Shown: piece by piece, positions 46,830-55,381 of the stretch | Position numbering within the stretch: position 1 is the stretch's first letter | How the letters are laid out: every line of letters begins with the position of its first letter | Assembly: GCA_030830785.1 (NCBI GenBank) | Contig: JAURMI010000010.1 | Coordinates: 1 to 64,000, forward strand | Origin: Crocinitomicaceae bacterium | GTDB taxonomy: Bacteria > Bacteroidota > Bacteroidia > Flavobacteriales_D > Crocinitomicaceae | Reading direction: 5' to 3' | DNA: 64,000 nt | The notes under the pieces: generated by a model | Databases searched by the model: none | What the model was told of the DNA's origin: nothing | Seen by the model: only the letters and a program-made list of their open reading frames with translations | Position numbers and translations under genes: made by a program

Positions 46830-47153
46830 CTAACGAAGCTTTCTGCTTAAATGTAAAAGCAAATCTTCATTTAACTTTTCTTGCATGGATGAGTGAAAAG
46901 CGTAATAATTTAGGCTTTTCTCAAATTGTTGGCGTGTGGTTTTGTTATTTTTTAATATTCTATTGACGCTTTGATCAAGGGCTTCTTTATATTGACTAGG
47001 CACCCCATACTTACTTTGATAATAAAGCTCTAAAAGTGTGATTTTTTGAACAAGCACTCCCATCTTTTTGGGTTGAATTATTTCAGCAGGAACCCCGTTC
47101 TGTTGGCAAGAATAAGCAATTAAACAAAAAATTAAAACAACGCTGTATTTCAT
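46830..47153 (-). CDS. DUF4296-like lipoprotein
   Basis: This 107-residue lipoprotein has a signal with lipobox AYSC. The mature part starts IIQPKKMGVLVQKITLLE and ends with a helix pair SMQEKLNEDLLLHLS. This follows the DUF4296 pattern: proline-Lys-Met near the lipobox, and FEKSLNYYAFHSSM corresponding to the family FxxSxxYYxxHP-type segment. Function is unknown. It is located just downstream of pyrC with a 4-base ATGA overlap, an arrangement I recall from other Bacteroidota. The ATG at 47153 is preferred over a TTG two codons upstream. Confidence 0.82.
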   Translation of the reverse strand: MKYSVVLIFCLIAYSCQQNGVPAEIIQPKKMGVLVQKITLLELYYQSKYGVPSQYKEALDQSVNRILKNNKTTRQQFEKSLNYYAFHSSMQEKLNEDLLLHLSRKLR

Positions 47154-48487
47154 CTGCAATCAAACATTAAACGTTGGCCCACTTGCCCTTCTATAATCTT
47201 ATGATTGGCATATACACAAGCGCCATTTACGTAGGTGCTGTGTATTTGATGTGAAAACGTATGGCCCTCAAAAGGAGACCAACCACATTTATATAATAAT
47301 TGTTGCTTTTCAACTGGTGGCCCGGCTTTTGGCGATACGAGAACAAGATCAGCAGCATATCCCTCATTGATAAACCCCCTTTTTTGGATATTAAATAAAA
47401 TAGCAGGCGCGTGCGCCATTTTTTCTACAATGCGCTCAAGGCTTATTTTTCCTTCTTGAGCCTTATCCAACATTGCCAGCAATGCATGTTGCACCAACGG
47501 CCCTCCAGACGGTGCTATTGCGTAGGGCTGGTTTTTTTCTTCTATTGTGTGTGGCGCATGGTCTGTGGCAATAACATCAATACGATTGTCAATCAAAGCA
47601 TTCCAAATTCCTTCTCTGTCGGCAGCTGTTTTTATTGCCGGGTTCCATTTTATATAATTCCCCTTTGATAAGTAATCAGCATCTGAAAACCATAAATGAT
47701 GTATACAGGCCTCAGCTGTGATGCGTTTTTGTTCAAGAGGCAGTTTATTGTCAAATAATTCAGTCTCTTTTGCGGTAGAAATGTGTAAAACGTGTAAACG
47801 CGCATTGTGTTTTTTAGCCAAAGCAACCGCCTTTGACGAAGACATATAACAAGCCTCTTCACTTCGAATAATAGGGTGGGCGCTAATTGGTATCAATTGT
47901 CCATATTTTTGTTGCTGTACCAATAAATTGTTTCTAACTGTAGTTTCGTCTTCACAATGTGTAGCAATGAGCGCCCCAACACGAGAAAACAAGCCCTCTA
48001 AGACACTTTCTTTGTCCACGAGCATATTTCCTGTGGAGGAACCCATAAAAACCTTAATACCGCAAACTTTGGAGACATCTGTTTTAAGCACCTCTTCTAG
48101 ATTGTCATTAGAAGCGCCCATGAAAAATGAATAATTTGCAATTGAGGATTTTGAGGCAATGTGGTATTTATTCTCTAAAAGTTCTTGGGTTAAAGCATTT
48201 GGCACCGTGTTAGGCATCTCCATAAAACTAGTGATACCCCCAGCCACGGCAGCACGAGACTCGGTGAATATATTTCCTTTATGAGTAAGGCCGGGCTCTC
48301 TAAAATGCACTTGGTCATCAATACAACCAGGTAAAACCAAAAGCCCACTGGCGTCAACCTCTTTAACCCTATCACTCACAGCAATATTGGGTGCAATTTT
48401 TTCAATTTTTCCCGAAGAGATTAAGATATCAGAAATGTGCCGTTTTCCTTCATTAATGATTGTGCCGTTTTTAATAATGGTTTTCAT
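47150..48487 (-). CDS. pyrC: Dihydroorotase (amidohydrolase family)
   Basis: This 445-residue enzyme of pyrimidine synthesis cyclises carbamoyl-aspartate to dihydroorotate. The amidohydrolase core is clear: PGCIDDQVHFREPGLTHKG, HCEDE, LHVLHIST and the catalytic Asp in VIATDHAPH. Oddly, the usual HxH zinc pair at the start reads QVH, so the first ligand is Gln; I recall the same sequence in other Bacteroidota copies, so this looks lineage-wide rather than a defect. An allantoinase or dihydropyrimidinase-like role remains possible. The ATG at 48487 forms a 4-base overlap with the transferase stop. An ATG two codons upstream is an alternative. Confidence 0.9.
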   Translation of the reverse strand: MKTIIKNGTIINEGKRHISDILISSGKIEKIAPNIAVSDRVKEVDASGLLVLPGCIDDQVHFREPGLTHKGNIFTESRAAVAGGITSFMEMPNTVPNALTQELLENKYHIASKSSIANYSFFMGASNDNLEEVLKTDVSKVCGIKVFMGSSTGNMLVDKESVLEGLFSRVGALIATHCEDETTVRNNLLVQQQKYGQLIPISAHPIIRSEEACYMSSSKAVALAKKHNARLHVLHISTAKETELFDNKLPLEQKRITAEACIHHLWFSDADYLSKGNYIKWNPAIKTAADREGIWNALIDNRIDVIATDHAPHTIEEKNQPYAIAPSGGPLVQHALLAMLDKAQEGKISLERIVEKMAHAPAILFNIQKRGFINEGYAADLVLVSPKAGPPVEKQQLLYKCGWSPFEGHTFSHQIHSTYVNGACVYANHKIIEGQVGQRLMFDCR

Positions 48488-49200
48488 TTCCATTTCATTT
48501 TACGCATTTGCCAAACACCAAAAAAGGCCTCTTTAAAAATACTAGTTGACATTTTAGACTCTCCAACAACCCTATCAATAAAAGTAATGGGAATTTCTTT
48601 TACCTTGAAACCCAAGCGTATAGCAGCATATTTCATGCAAATTTGAAATGCATAACCCTTAAAAGGAATGAGCTCTAAGGGAATGGTTTGGAGCACCTCA
48701 TTTCTATAACACTTGAATCCAGCAGTTGTGTCTTTAATGGAAATAAATAAAATTAGCCGAACATAAACACTGGCAAAGTAGCTCATTAAAATCCTTTTAA
48801 AGGGCCAATTGCGCACACGACCACCCTTAACGTAGCGAGATCCAATTGCACAATCAGCGCCTTGTTCACATGCTGCTACAAGCCTAGGCAGGTCTGACGG
48901 ATTATGAGAAAAATCACAATCCATTTCCACTATGTAGGTGTAGTTTCTTTCTAAAGCCCATTTAAACCCATGAATATATGCTGTCCCTAAACCAAACTTG
49001 CCATTTCGTTTTTCTAAAAAAACTTCTGGGTGAGCGTTCATTATAATCTCAATTTGGGCAGCCGTACCATCTGGTGAGTTATCATCAATAAAAAGAATAT
49101 GATAACCTTGCTTTAGCTCAAGAATTTTTGCCACCATTTTAACGACGTTTTCAAATTCATTATAAGTGGGTATAATTATAAGTGTTCGCGGGTTAACCAT
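48484..49200 (-). CDS. Polyprenol-phosphate mannosyltransferase-like glycosyltransferase (GT2)
   Basis: This 238-residue GT-A enzyme resembles dolichol-phosphate mannose synthase. The N terminus TLIIIPTYNEFENVVKMVAK, IDDNSPDGTA, the metal motif MDCDFSHNP and the acceptor segment DTTAGFKCYRNEVL are family marks. It lacks the C-terminal transmembrane or GtrA-like domain of some relatives, so it is a soluble or peripheral enzyme. It probably loads a sugar on undecaprenyl or polyprenyl phosphate for envelope glycosylation. It forms a run with pyrC and the DUF4296 lipoprotein through 4-base overlaps. A terminator for the upstream rplY gene lies just before it. Confidence 0.92.
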   Translation of the reverse strand: MVNPRTLIIIPTYNEFENVVKMVAKILELKQGYHILFIDDNSPDGTAAQIEIIMNAHPEVFLEKRNGKFGLGTAYIHGFKWALERNYTYIVEMDCDFSHNPSDLPRLVAACEQGADCAIGSRYVKGGRVRNWPFKRILMSYFASVYVRLILFISIKDTTAGFKCYRNEVLQTIPLELIPFKGYAFQICMKYAAIRLGFKVKEIPITFIDRVVGESKMSTSIFKEAFFGVWQMRKMKWK

Positions 49201-49233
49201 ATCTATTGATAACGAAATTAACGAAGAAAAGTG

Positions 49234-49261
49234 ACAAAAAAAACCGCCACAAGGGCGGTTT
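49234..49261 (-). terminator. Terminator of prs-rplY
   Basis: AAACCGCC (49241-49248) and GGCGGTTT (49254-49261) form an 8-bp stem with a 5-base loop. On the minus strand the A run at 49234-49241 becomes a U tract. It lies 23 bases after the rplY stop. Confidence 0.88.
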
Positions 49262-49283
49262 AGTTATTTTATGAAATTAAAGG

Positions 49284-49889
49284 TTATTCTTCTGCTTTTT
49301 CTACGCTTTCTTCTTCGTCAGCTTCATCATCAGCGCCTTTAACTGCGCCGCGAGCCATTTTTACGGCAACCACTACTGTGTTGGCAGGATCTAAGAATTT
49401 CACACCAGGAATTTCGATTTTGTTCACGCGAATGGCATCGCCAATACGCAATTTTGAAATGTCTAAGGTAATTGCATCTGGCAATGCGCTTGGCAAACCA
49501 ACACACTGTAACTGTCGAAACACAATCATTAGTTTACCTCCAGCCATTACACCAACTGAAGAACCAGTAATTCGAACAGGCAATTTAACCCTTACTTCTT
49601 TGTTATCACTGAGTTCATAAAAGTCAACGTGTTGAATGGTGTCTTTGGTTGGGTGTTGCTGAAGCTCGCGAATAATCCCGGTAGCTTTTTTACCATCGAT
49701 GTCTAATGCAACCTGAAAAACATCAGGAGAAAAAACAATTTTATCAATAGCCGTTCGCTTTACCGAAAAGTGAGTTTGCTCACCCTGTCCGTAAAGCACA
49801 CAAGGTACTAGGCCCGCATTACGCAAAGCCGCAGCATCCTTTTTCCCTACGTTCGCCCGAAGCGAACCGCTCAAATGTGCAGTTTTCAT
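49284..49889 (-). CDS. rplY: 50S ribosomal protein L25 / general stress protein Ctc
   Basis: This 201-residue long-form L25 binds 5S rRNA. The N-terminal L25 domain (about 1-92; LSGSLRANVGKKDAAALRNAGLVPCVLYG and a DFYEL strand) is followed by the TL5/CTC beta domain (about 95-180). An acidic tail of Asp and Glu (about 185-201) is common in this phylum. It follows prs by 16 bases, the prs-rplY (prs-ctc) pairing that is widely conserved, and ends at a strong terminator. Confidence 0.95.
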   Translation of the reverse strand: MKTAHLSGSLRANVGKKDAAALRNAGLVPCVLYGQGEQTHFSVKRTAIDKIVFSPDVFQVALDIDGKKATGIIRELQQHPTKDTIQHVDFYELSDNKEVRVKLPVRITGSSVGVMAGGKLMIVFRQLQCVGLPSALPDAITLDISKLRIGDAIRVNKIEIPGVKFLDPANTVVVAVKMARGAVKGADDEADEEESVEKAEE

Positions 49890-49905
49890 GTTATATATAT
49901 TTAAT

Positions 49906-50835
49906 TTAAGAGATTACAAAATGTGTACTTATTGACTCGTTTTTAACCAAGCGCTTGATTACATCTGCAAATAGAGGGGCAACACTTAAAACGCGTATTT
50001 TTTCATTTTGCTGATGAAGCGGGATGGTGTCAGTTATTATAAGTTCGGTTAATTTAGAATTAGAAATACGATCAAATGCCGGACCGCTAAGCACGGCGTG
50101 TGTGGTATATGCCCGAACGCTTTTAGCCCCCTTTTCTATAAGAAGATCGGCCGCAGTTGTCAAAGTACCCGCCGTGTCACACATATCGTCAATGATTACC
50201 ACGTCTTTTCCTAGTACATCACCAATGACCGTCATTTCTGCAATTTCATTGGCTTTTTTGCGGTGCTTATGACAAAGAGCCAAACCACAATTAAGGTTTT
50301 TAGCATAAGAGTTAGCTCTTTTTGCCCCTCCAGCATCTGGGGCAGCAACCACAAGATTTAATCTATCGTATTGCTCAATTTCTTTGAAAAACAAAGTAGA
50401 AGCGAAAAGATGATCTACTGGCACCTCAAAGAACCCCTGAATTTGATCTGCGTGAAGATCCATGGTCATAACACGGTCCACACCAGCCGCAACAAACATA
50501 TTAGCAACTAGTTTTGCTCCAATTGGCACTCTGGGCTTGTCTTTTCGATCCTGACGGGCAAATCCAAAATAAGGGACGACTGCAATAATTTTTCTTGCAG
50601 AGGCGCGCTTAGCTGCATCTACAAGTAAAAGTAATTCGAACAAATTTTCAGTTGGTGGCATTGTAGACTGTACAATAAACACGTCTTGACCGCGCACGGT
50701 TTCTTCAAATGATGGCTGAAATTCACCATCTGAAAATACGTTTACTTTGACGTCACCAAGCTCGGTTCCGAAAGAACTGGCAATTTGTTTCGCCAGCTTT
50801 TCAGAAGCCCTACCTGCAAAGATTTTAACACCCAC
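49906..50835 (-). CDS. prs: Ribose-phosphate pyrophosphokinase (PRPP synthetase)
   Basis: This 309-residue enzyme makes PRPP from ribose 5-phosphate and ATP for nucleotide, His and Trp synthesis. Marks are FSDGEFQPSFEETVRGQDVF, the ATP/metal loop DLHADQIQGFF, and the PRPP-binding loop VVIIDDMCDTAGTLTTAA. I start at GTG 50835: it gives MGVKIFAGR as in relatives, and it lies 18 bases after the -7 element TACCTTTG at 50854-50861. The longer frame would run through this promoter and into the divergent ABC gene. It forms an operon with rplY. Confidence 0.94.
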   Translation of the reverse strand: MGVKIFAGRASEKLAKQIASSFGTELGDVKVNVFSDGEFQPSFEETVRGQDVFIVQSTMPPTENLFELLLLVDAAKRASARKIIAVVPYFGFARQDRKDKPRVPIGAKLVANMFVAAGVDRVMTMDLHADQIQGFFEVPVDHLFASTLFFKEIEQYDRLNLVVAAPDAGGAKRANSYAKNLNCGLALCHKHRKKANEIAEMTVIGDVLGKDVVIIDDMCDTAGTLTTAADLLIEKGAKSVRAYTTHAVLSGPAFDRISNSKLTELIITDTIPLHQQNEKIRVLSVAPLFADVIKRLVKNESISTHFVIS

Positions 50836-50853
50836 GATACTGAAAATTGGATG

Positions 50854-50861
50854 CAAAGGTA
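50854..50861 (-). promoter_or_regulatory. -7 promoter element of prs-rplY
   Basis: TACCTTTG on the minus strand matches TAnnTTTG and lies 18 bases upstream of the chosen GTG start of prs. Confidence 0.5.
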
Positions 50862-50874
50862 AGGAATTAAGAAC

Positions 50875-50882
50875 TAATTTTG
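50875..50882 (+). promoter_or_regulatory. -7 promoter element of the ABC exporter gene
   Basis: TAATTTTG matches TAnnTTTG and ends 7 bases before the ATG at 50890. It is back to back with the prs element, 13 bases apart. Confidence 0.45.
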
Positions 50883-50889
50883 TAATACA

Positions 50890-52653
50890 ATGAATCAAAA
50901 GCCACAAATTTCACTTTTCAAGCGCTTATTCAGCTATGTAAAACCGTATAAAAAACTTCTTTTTATTGCCATTTGCTCAACAATTCTTTTAGCGGCGATT
51001 TCTCCCTCAAGACCTTATGTGATTGGCCAAATAATTGATAGGTATTTGTTAAGAGACAAAAACCCAAACATGTTGCTTTTGGGTTCCCTTTTGGTGTTGG
51101 GCATGCTCTTGTTGGAGGCTTTTTTGCAGGTTGTAGGAACATATTTTTCAAATTTACTTGCCCAATCTGTGATAAGAGATTTGCGACAAAAAGTAATTCA
51201 TCATTTTATGCAGCTGCGCGTGGCATATTTTGATAAAAACCCAGTTGGCGCTATGGTAACCAGAGTGGTCTCTGATGTGGAGGCTATTACAGAAGTTTTT
51301 TCATCAGGTATTATGGATATTGCTGCAGACTTGTTGTCATTAATATTAATTGTTTTATTTATGTTTTTAACAGATTGGCAATTGGCGCTAATGACATTAA
51401 TCCCTGTTCCCATTTTAATTTGGGCTACAAGGATTTTTGCTCGAGCAATGAAATCCTCTTTTCAATTAGAGCGGATGGCAGTGACCAAATTAAACACTTT
51501 CGTTCAAGAACGACTTACAGCGATGAGCATCGTTCAACTATTCAATCGTCAAAATAGTGAAGCCACACAATTTGAAAATATAAATAAAGAGCATCGTGCA
51601 GCCCATATAAAAGCGGTTTGGGCCAACTCAATATTTTTTCCTTTTGTAGAATTATTAAGCTCTATGTCAGTTGCGGCCCTTTTGGTTTGGGGAGCAATAC
51701 AGGCATCGGGAAGATCAGATCAAGAAATAAGCCTCATGTTTGGCGAACTATTTGCTTTTGTGTTTTGGATCAGTCAATTATATAGACCTATAAGAATGTT
51801 GGCCGATAAATTTAATGTGTTGCAGCGAGGCACGGTAAGGGCAGAGCGTATATTTGCTGTTTTAGATGAAAAAACTGATATTCAGCATAAAGGAAAGATT
51901 ACTAACGTTGATTTCGACCAAGATTTGCGCTTCGAAAATGTTGGTTTTGCCTATGTAGAGAATCAGCCTGTAATTAATAATTTGAACTTAACAATAAAAC
52001 ACGGCCAAACGATTGCTATTGTTGGCGCTACTGGTTCAGGAAAGACAACCCTGGTAAATTTATTGGGACGCTTTTATGAGCATCAGGTTGGTTATATAAA
52101 AATAGGAAACACGCCTATTGAAGAAATCGATTTAAAAGTGTTGCGCAAAAATATAGCCATTGTTTTGCAAGATGTGTTTTTGTTTTCAGACACAATACTT
52201 AACAACATTACTCTAGGTGATCCAAATATAACCCCAGAGCAAGTTATAGAAGCCGCCAAAGAAGTTGGAGCGCATGATTTTATTAGTATGCTCCCAGACC
52301 AATATGAACATCAAATCGGAGAAAGAGGGGGCAGGCTTTCAACAGGACAACGTCAGTTATTGTCGTTTATACGCGCCTATGTTTATCAACCCAAGCTGCT
52401 GATTTTAGACGAGGCCACATCTAGTGTAGATACTGAAAGTGAGTTTCTGATTCAAAAAGCAACAGAAAAACTAACCTTGGGGCGAACCTCAATCGTGATT
52501 GCACACCGTCTTTCAACAATACGCCAAGCCAACCACATCATTGTAATGGAAAAGGGAGAAATTATAGAACAGGGCACACACGAAGAGCTGCTGGAGCTCA
52601 ATGGTCAATACAAGAAATTATCTGACAAACAGTTTTTTAACCAGCAATCATGA
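50890..52653 (+). CDS. ABC exporter, fused permease-ATPase (multidrug/lipid type)
   Basis: This 587-residue half-transporter has six transmembrane helices in about 1-320 and an ATPase domain at about 345-587, with Walker A GATGSGKTT, signature LSTGQRQL, Walker B LLILDEATSSVD and H-loop IAHRLSTI. The signature reads LSTGQ instead of LSGGQ, as in the YheH/LmrC-type branch of heterodimeric or MDR-like exporters. It differs from the MsbA-like protein at 36-38 kb. It is followed with a 4-base ATGA overlap by a substrate-binding-fold protein, an unusual partner for an exporter. It is divergent from prs. Confidence 0.92.
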   Translation: MNQKPQISLFKRLFSYVKPYKKLLFIAICSTILLAAISPSRPYVIGQIIDRYLLRDKNPNMLLLGSLLVLGMLLLEAFLQVVGTYFSNLLAQSVIRDLRQKVIHHFMQLRVAYFDKNPVGAMVTRVVSDVEAITEVFSSGIMDIAADLLSLILIVLFMFLTDWQLALMTLIPVPILIWATRIFARAMKSSFQLERMAVTKLNTFVQERLTAMSIVQLFNRQNSEATQFENINKEHRAAHIKAVWANSIFFPFVELLSSMSVAALLVWGAIQASGRSDQEISLMFGELFAFVFWISQLYRPIRMLADKFNVLQRGTVRAERIFAVLDEKTDIQHKGKITNVDFDQDLRFENVGFAYVENQPVINNLNLTIKHGQTIAIVGATGSGKTTLVNLLGRFYEHQVGYIKIGNTPIEEIDLKVLRKNIAIVLQDVFLFSDTILNNITLGDPNITPEQVIEAAKEVGAHDFISMLPDQYEHQIGERGGRLSTGQRQLLSFIRAYVYQPKLLILDEATSSVDTESEFLIQKATEKLTLGRTSIVIAHRLSTIRQANHIIVMEKGEIIEQGTHEELLELNGQYKKLSDKQFFNQQS

Positions 52654-53507
52654 AACGACTAAAAATAGGCGGCGTCCCTGAGCATTTTAATTTGCCTTGG
52701 CGGCTTGCAATAGAAGAGGGCCTATTTAAAAAAGCCGGAATTGAATTGCATTGGTCTGATATGACGGGCGGCACCGGCCAAATGATAAAGGGATTACAGG
52801 CCGAAACACTAGATGTTGCTGTTTTACTAACCGAGGGTATAACGAGGGCAATTTTAAAGGGATTAGATGCAAAAATTTTAGCCGTTTATGTGCAAAGCCC
52901 TCTTTGCTGGGGCATTCATGTGCCCAAAAACAATCATGTAAAGAGGTTAGATTTGCTTGATGGGGCGACATTTGCCATTTCTAGGGAAGGTTCTGGCTCT
53001 CATTTAATGACCTATTTATTGGCGCAGCGTGAAGGGTGGGAGCCCAATTCCTTGGCATTCAATGTTGTTGGAGATATATATGGTGGGTTGTGGGCGCTAA
53101 ATTTTGGAGAGGCAGAAGGGTTTCTTTGGGAAAAATACACCACTCAGCCTTTTATTGATCAAGGAAAAATAAAACGAATTGGAGAGGTATTGACGCCCTG
53201 GCCCTGTTTTGTTATAGCGGTACGTAACGAGGTGTTAGACGCAAATGCAGAATTACTTAGCAGTATGGTTGAAATCATTCAAAAAAGAGCAGCGACGCTA
53301 AAAAGCTCAAAAATCGCTGCTGAAGTTTTTGCCTGGCGTTATGCATTAAAGAAGTCACAAGTAGAGGAATGGCTAAGCCAAACAATTTGGGCAACACAAC
53401 TCAGTATAACCCCTTTTGATTTACAAAAAACGGCTTCAACACTTAAGGCCTTAAATTTAATTAATGATCAAGAATTTGATGGGTGGCAAAACAAATTGTT
53501 ACCTTAA
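52650..53507 (+). CDS. Periplasmic-binding-fold protein without signal peptide (Ca3427-like / NMT1-SsuA type)
   Basis: This 285-residue type 2 periplasmic-binding-fold protein starts directly with the first strand (MKRLKIGGVPEHFNLPWRLA) and has no signal peptide or lipobox, so it should be cytosolic. The fold is recognisable from EEGLFKKAGIELHW, TGGTGQMIKGLQAETLDVAV and the hinge IHVPKNNHVKRLDLLDG with ISREGSGSHLM. It resembles the Ca3427-like branch of the SsuA/ThiY/NMT1 group, whose ligands are unknown to me. The upstream exporter overlaps it by four bases, so they are co-translated, but an exporter does not use a binding protein in the usual way. Confidence 0.85.
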   Translation: MKRLKIGGVPEHFNLPWRLAIEEGLFKKAGIELHWSDMTGGTGQMIKGLQAETLDVAVLLTEGITRAILKGLDAKILAVYVQSPLCWGIHVPKNNHVKRLDLLDGATFAISREGSGSHLMTYLLAQREGWEPNSLAFNVVGDIYGGLWALNFGEAEGFLWEKYTTQPFIDQGKIKRIGEVLTPWPCFVIAVRNEVLDANAELLSSMVEIIQKRAATLKSSKIAAEVFAWRYALKKSQVEEWLSQTIWATQLSITPFDLQKTASTLKALNLINDQEFDGWQNKLLP

Positions 53508-53705
53508 AAACCAGGCATAATTAGTCTTGATTTTTGGATATTAATTTGATTTTTTAGCTTATTCTAAGTATGAGGCTTTATTAAATGACCAAAATGTTTT
53601 ATTATTCTTTGCAAATTGACACTTGTTCAAAAAGAACCCGTCATTGTTCATTTACAGGCAGTTAGAAAATTAAAGTTTTTAACTTCATTGTATTAAACAC
53701 GCAGT

Positions 53706-53816
53706 ATGATACCTCTAGTACCAGCTTTTGATACAAATTTTTGGTGGGCGGTTGCAGCGGTTTTGGCTATTCTTAGTATAATTTTTGCCGTCTTTTTGAT
53801 GGATAAAAAGAACTAA
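53706..53816 (+). CDS. 36-residue hypothetical membrane peptide
   Basis: An ATG-started frame of 36 codons begins MIPLVPAFDTNFWWAVAA, runs through a hydrophobic helix (about 12-31) and ends FLMDKKN. A polar N terminus with a tryptophan pair and a Lys-rich C-terminal end suit a single-pass inner-membrane peptide. It stands alone in the 305-base gap between the binding protein and the convergent S41 protease, overlapping the protease stop by 4 bases. No homologue is known to me. It could be chance; the membrane pattern and position make it worth keeping at modest confidence. Nothing else is visible in the gap from 53508 to 53705. Confidence 0.42.
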   Translation: MIPLVPAFDTNFWWAVAAVLAILSIIFAVFLMDKKN

Positions 53817-55381
53817 AATAGAGCAAGAGCCCGTTTAAGCTCGACATCTTGGTTATTGATAATTTGATAATAACCCTCTTCTAAATAAAGGTGTCTAGCA
53901 ATTTCTGCCTTGAGCAGCAAAACAATCTTTTCTTTGCTGTGTAGGTATTCGTTTTGTTGGTATTGAATGCCAAATTCACGAGAAGCAAACGCCACAAATT
54001 GATTTAGAAGAAATTGATCAACGATGAATTTTTTATTGAATTCATCGAGGCGGTAGTTTATTGTCTTTCGATTGAGGTAATCAAAAACAAAAGCATTAAA
54101 AACCCCATTCCATCGCAACTCTGAAAGATACAAGGAGTTTTTGGATGTGTCTCCAGGAACAAAGATGTCTGGCATTATGCCCCCACCACCATATACAGTG
54201 CGTCCATTTCTGGTTTTAAAACGAAGTGAATCGACGAAAATACTCGAATCAGGCTTAAAATACTCTTCTGTAAATGATTTCTGCTCATCTTCTTGGTAGG
54301 CTTCATAACCCTTATTATATGGGCGCTGAATTGAGCGGCCGGAGGGGGTATAATAACGAGCAACAGTTATGCGCAAGTTGCTCCCGTCATTAAGGCGTCT
54401 GTCTTGTTGTATAAGCCCCTTTCCATAAGACCTTCTGCCTACTATAGTAGCACGGTCATTGTCTTGCAGCGCCCCTGCTAATATTTCGCTAGCCGAAGCA
54501 GATTGCGCATCAATAAGCACAACAACCTTTGTTTTTTCTAATATACCGGCATTCGTTGCACGGTAAAAAGTTTCCTTACTATGTTGTCCCTTTGAGCTTA
54601 AAATCAAATACCCTTTCGGAAGAAACTCATCGGCAATTTGTATGGCCGCATCCATTGTTCCACCACCGTTACCCCTTAAATCGAGGACAAGGTTTTTCAT
54701 TCCCTTCTTTAGAAGGCTTAAGGCTGCACGATGGAATTCATCTGCAGTAGGGACAGAAAACTGGGAGATTTGAACATAACCAACCGAAGGCCGAATCATG
54801 TATGAACATGGAACAGTTGCAATTGGAATTGTATTTCGAACCAGTGTTTTATAATATTTTTTACCCTTTCGTAAAATGGTCACGTTAACTTTAGTTTTTG
54901 GCTCCCCTTTTAACCTTGACATCACCTCCTCATTGGTGATGCTTTTACCCGTGGCCTTCTTTGAGTTGATTTCAATAATTCGATCACCCCTTTGCAGCCC
55001 ACCTATAAAAGCCGGTGACTTATCATTTACATGCGTAATACAAATCGTGTCTCTAAAAAGCAAAAAACGCACCCCAATTCCACCAAATGCAGCATTGGTC
55101 TGTTCATCAATCTGTATAATGTCCTTGGCTGCAATATAGTTGCTGTGCGGATCAAGTTTATGTAACATTTCTGAAATAGTCTGCTCGAAAATATCTTCTT
55201 TGTTGATTTTATCAACATATTGTTGATCTAATACTTCAAATATTTGATTTAGTTTTTGAAGCTCCTTATTTGAGTTTTCTGCAGACCCAAAAATTGCACT
55301 ACCCACCCAAATACCCAGCGCACCGACCACAGAAAGTAAGACAGGAAGCCAATAATTAGTTTTAGGAGCCCGCTCAGTCAT
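53813..55381 (-). CDS. S41 family C-terminal processing peptidase
   Basis: This 522-residue tail-specific protease has an N-terminal membrane anchor (about 11-30) that holds it in the periplasm. A PDZ domain (about 85-165; GDRIIEINSKKATG) is followed by the catalytic domain (about 190-360), with the serine in SASASEILAGAL and the lysine in RRSYGKGLIQ. A C-terminal region of about 150 residues follows. It belongs to the CtpA/Prc group that trims envelope proteins. The ATG at 55381 is preferred to a TTG five codons upstream; it overlaps the dCMP deaminase stop by 8 bases. Confidence 0.92.
   Translation of the reverse strand: MTERAPKTNYWLPVLLSVVGALGIWVGSAIFGSAENSNKELQKLNQIFEVLDQQYVDKINKEDIFEQTISEMLHKLDPHSNYIAAKDIIQIDEQTNAAFGGIGVRFLLFRDTICITHVNDKSPAFIGGLQRGDRIIEINSKKATGKSITNEEVMSRLKGEPKTKVNVTILRKGKKYYKTLVRNTIPIATVPCSYMIRPSVGYVQISQFSVPTADEFHRAALSLLKKGMKNLVLDLRGNGGGTMDAAIQIADEFLPKGYLILSSKGQHSKETFYRATNAGILEKTKVVVLIDAQSASASEILAGALQDNDRATIVGRRSYGKGLIQQDRRLNDGSNLRITVARYYTPSGRSIQRPYNKGYEAYQEDEQKSFTEEYFKPDSSIFVDSLRFKTRNGRTVYGGGGIMPDIFVPGDTSKNSLYLSELRWNGVFNAFVFDYLNRKTINYRLDEFNKKFIVDQFLLNQFVAFASREFGIQYQQNEYLHSKEKIVLLLKAEIARHLYLEEGYYQIINNQDVELKRALALF

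Noticed and set aside
50836-50907. N-terminal extension of prs to 50907
   Set aside because: It would cross the prs -7 element and the start of the divergent ABC gene, and the added residues do not match PRPP synthetase N termini.
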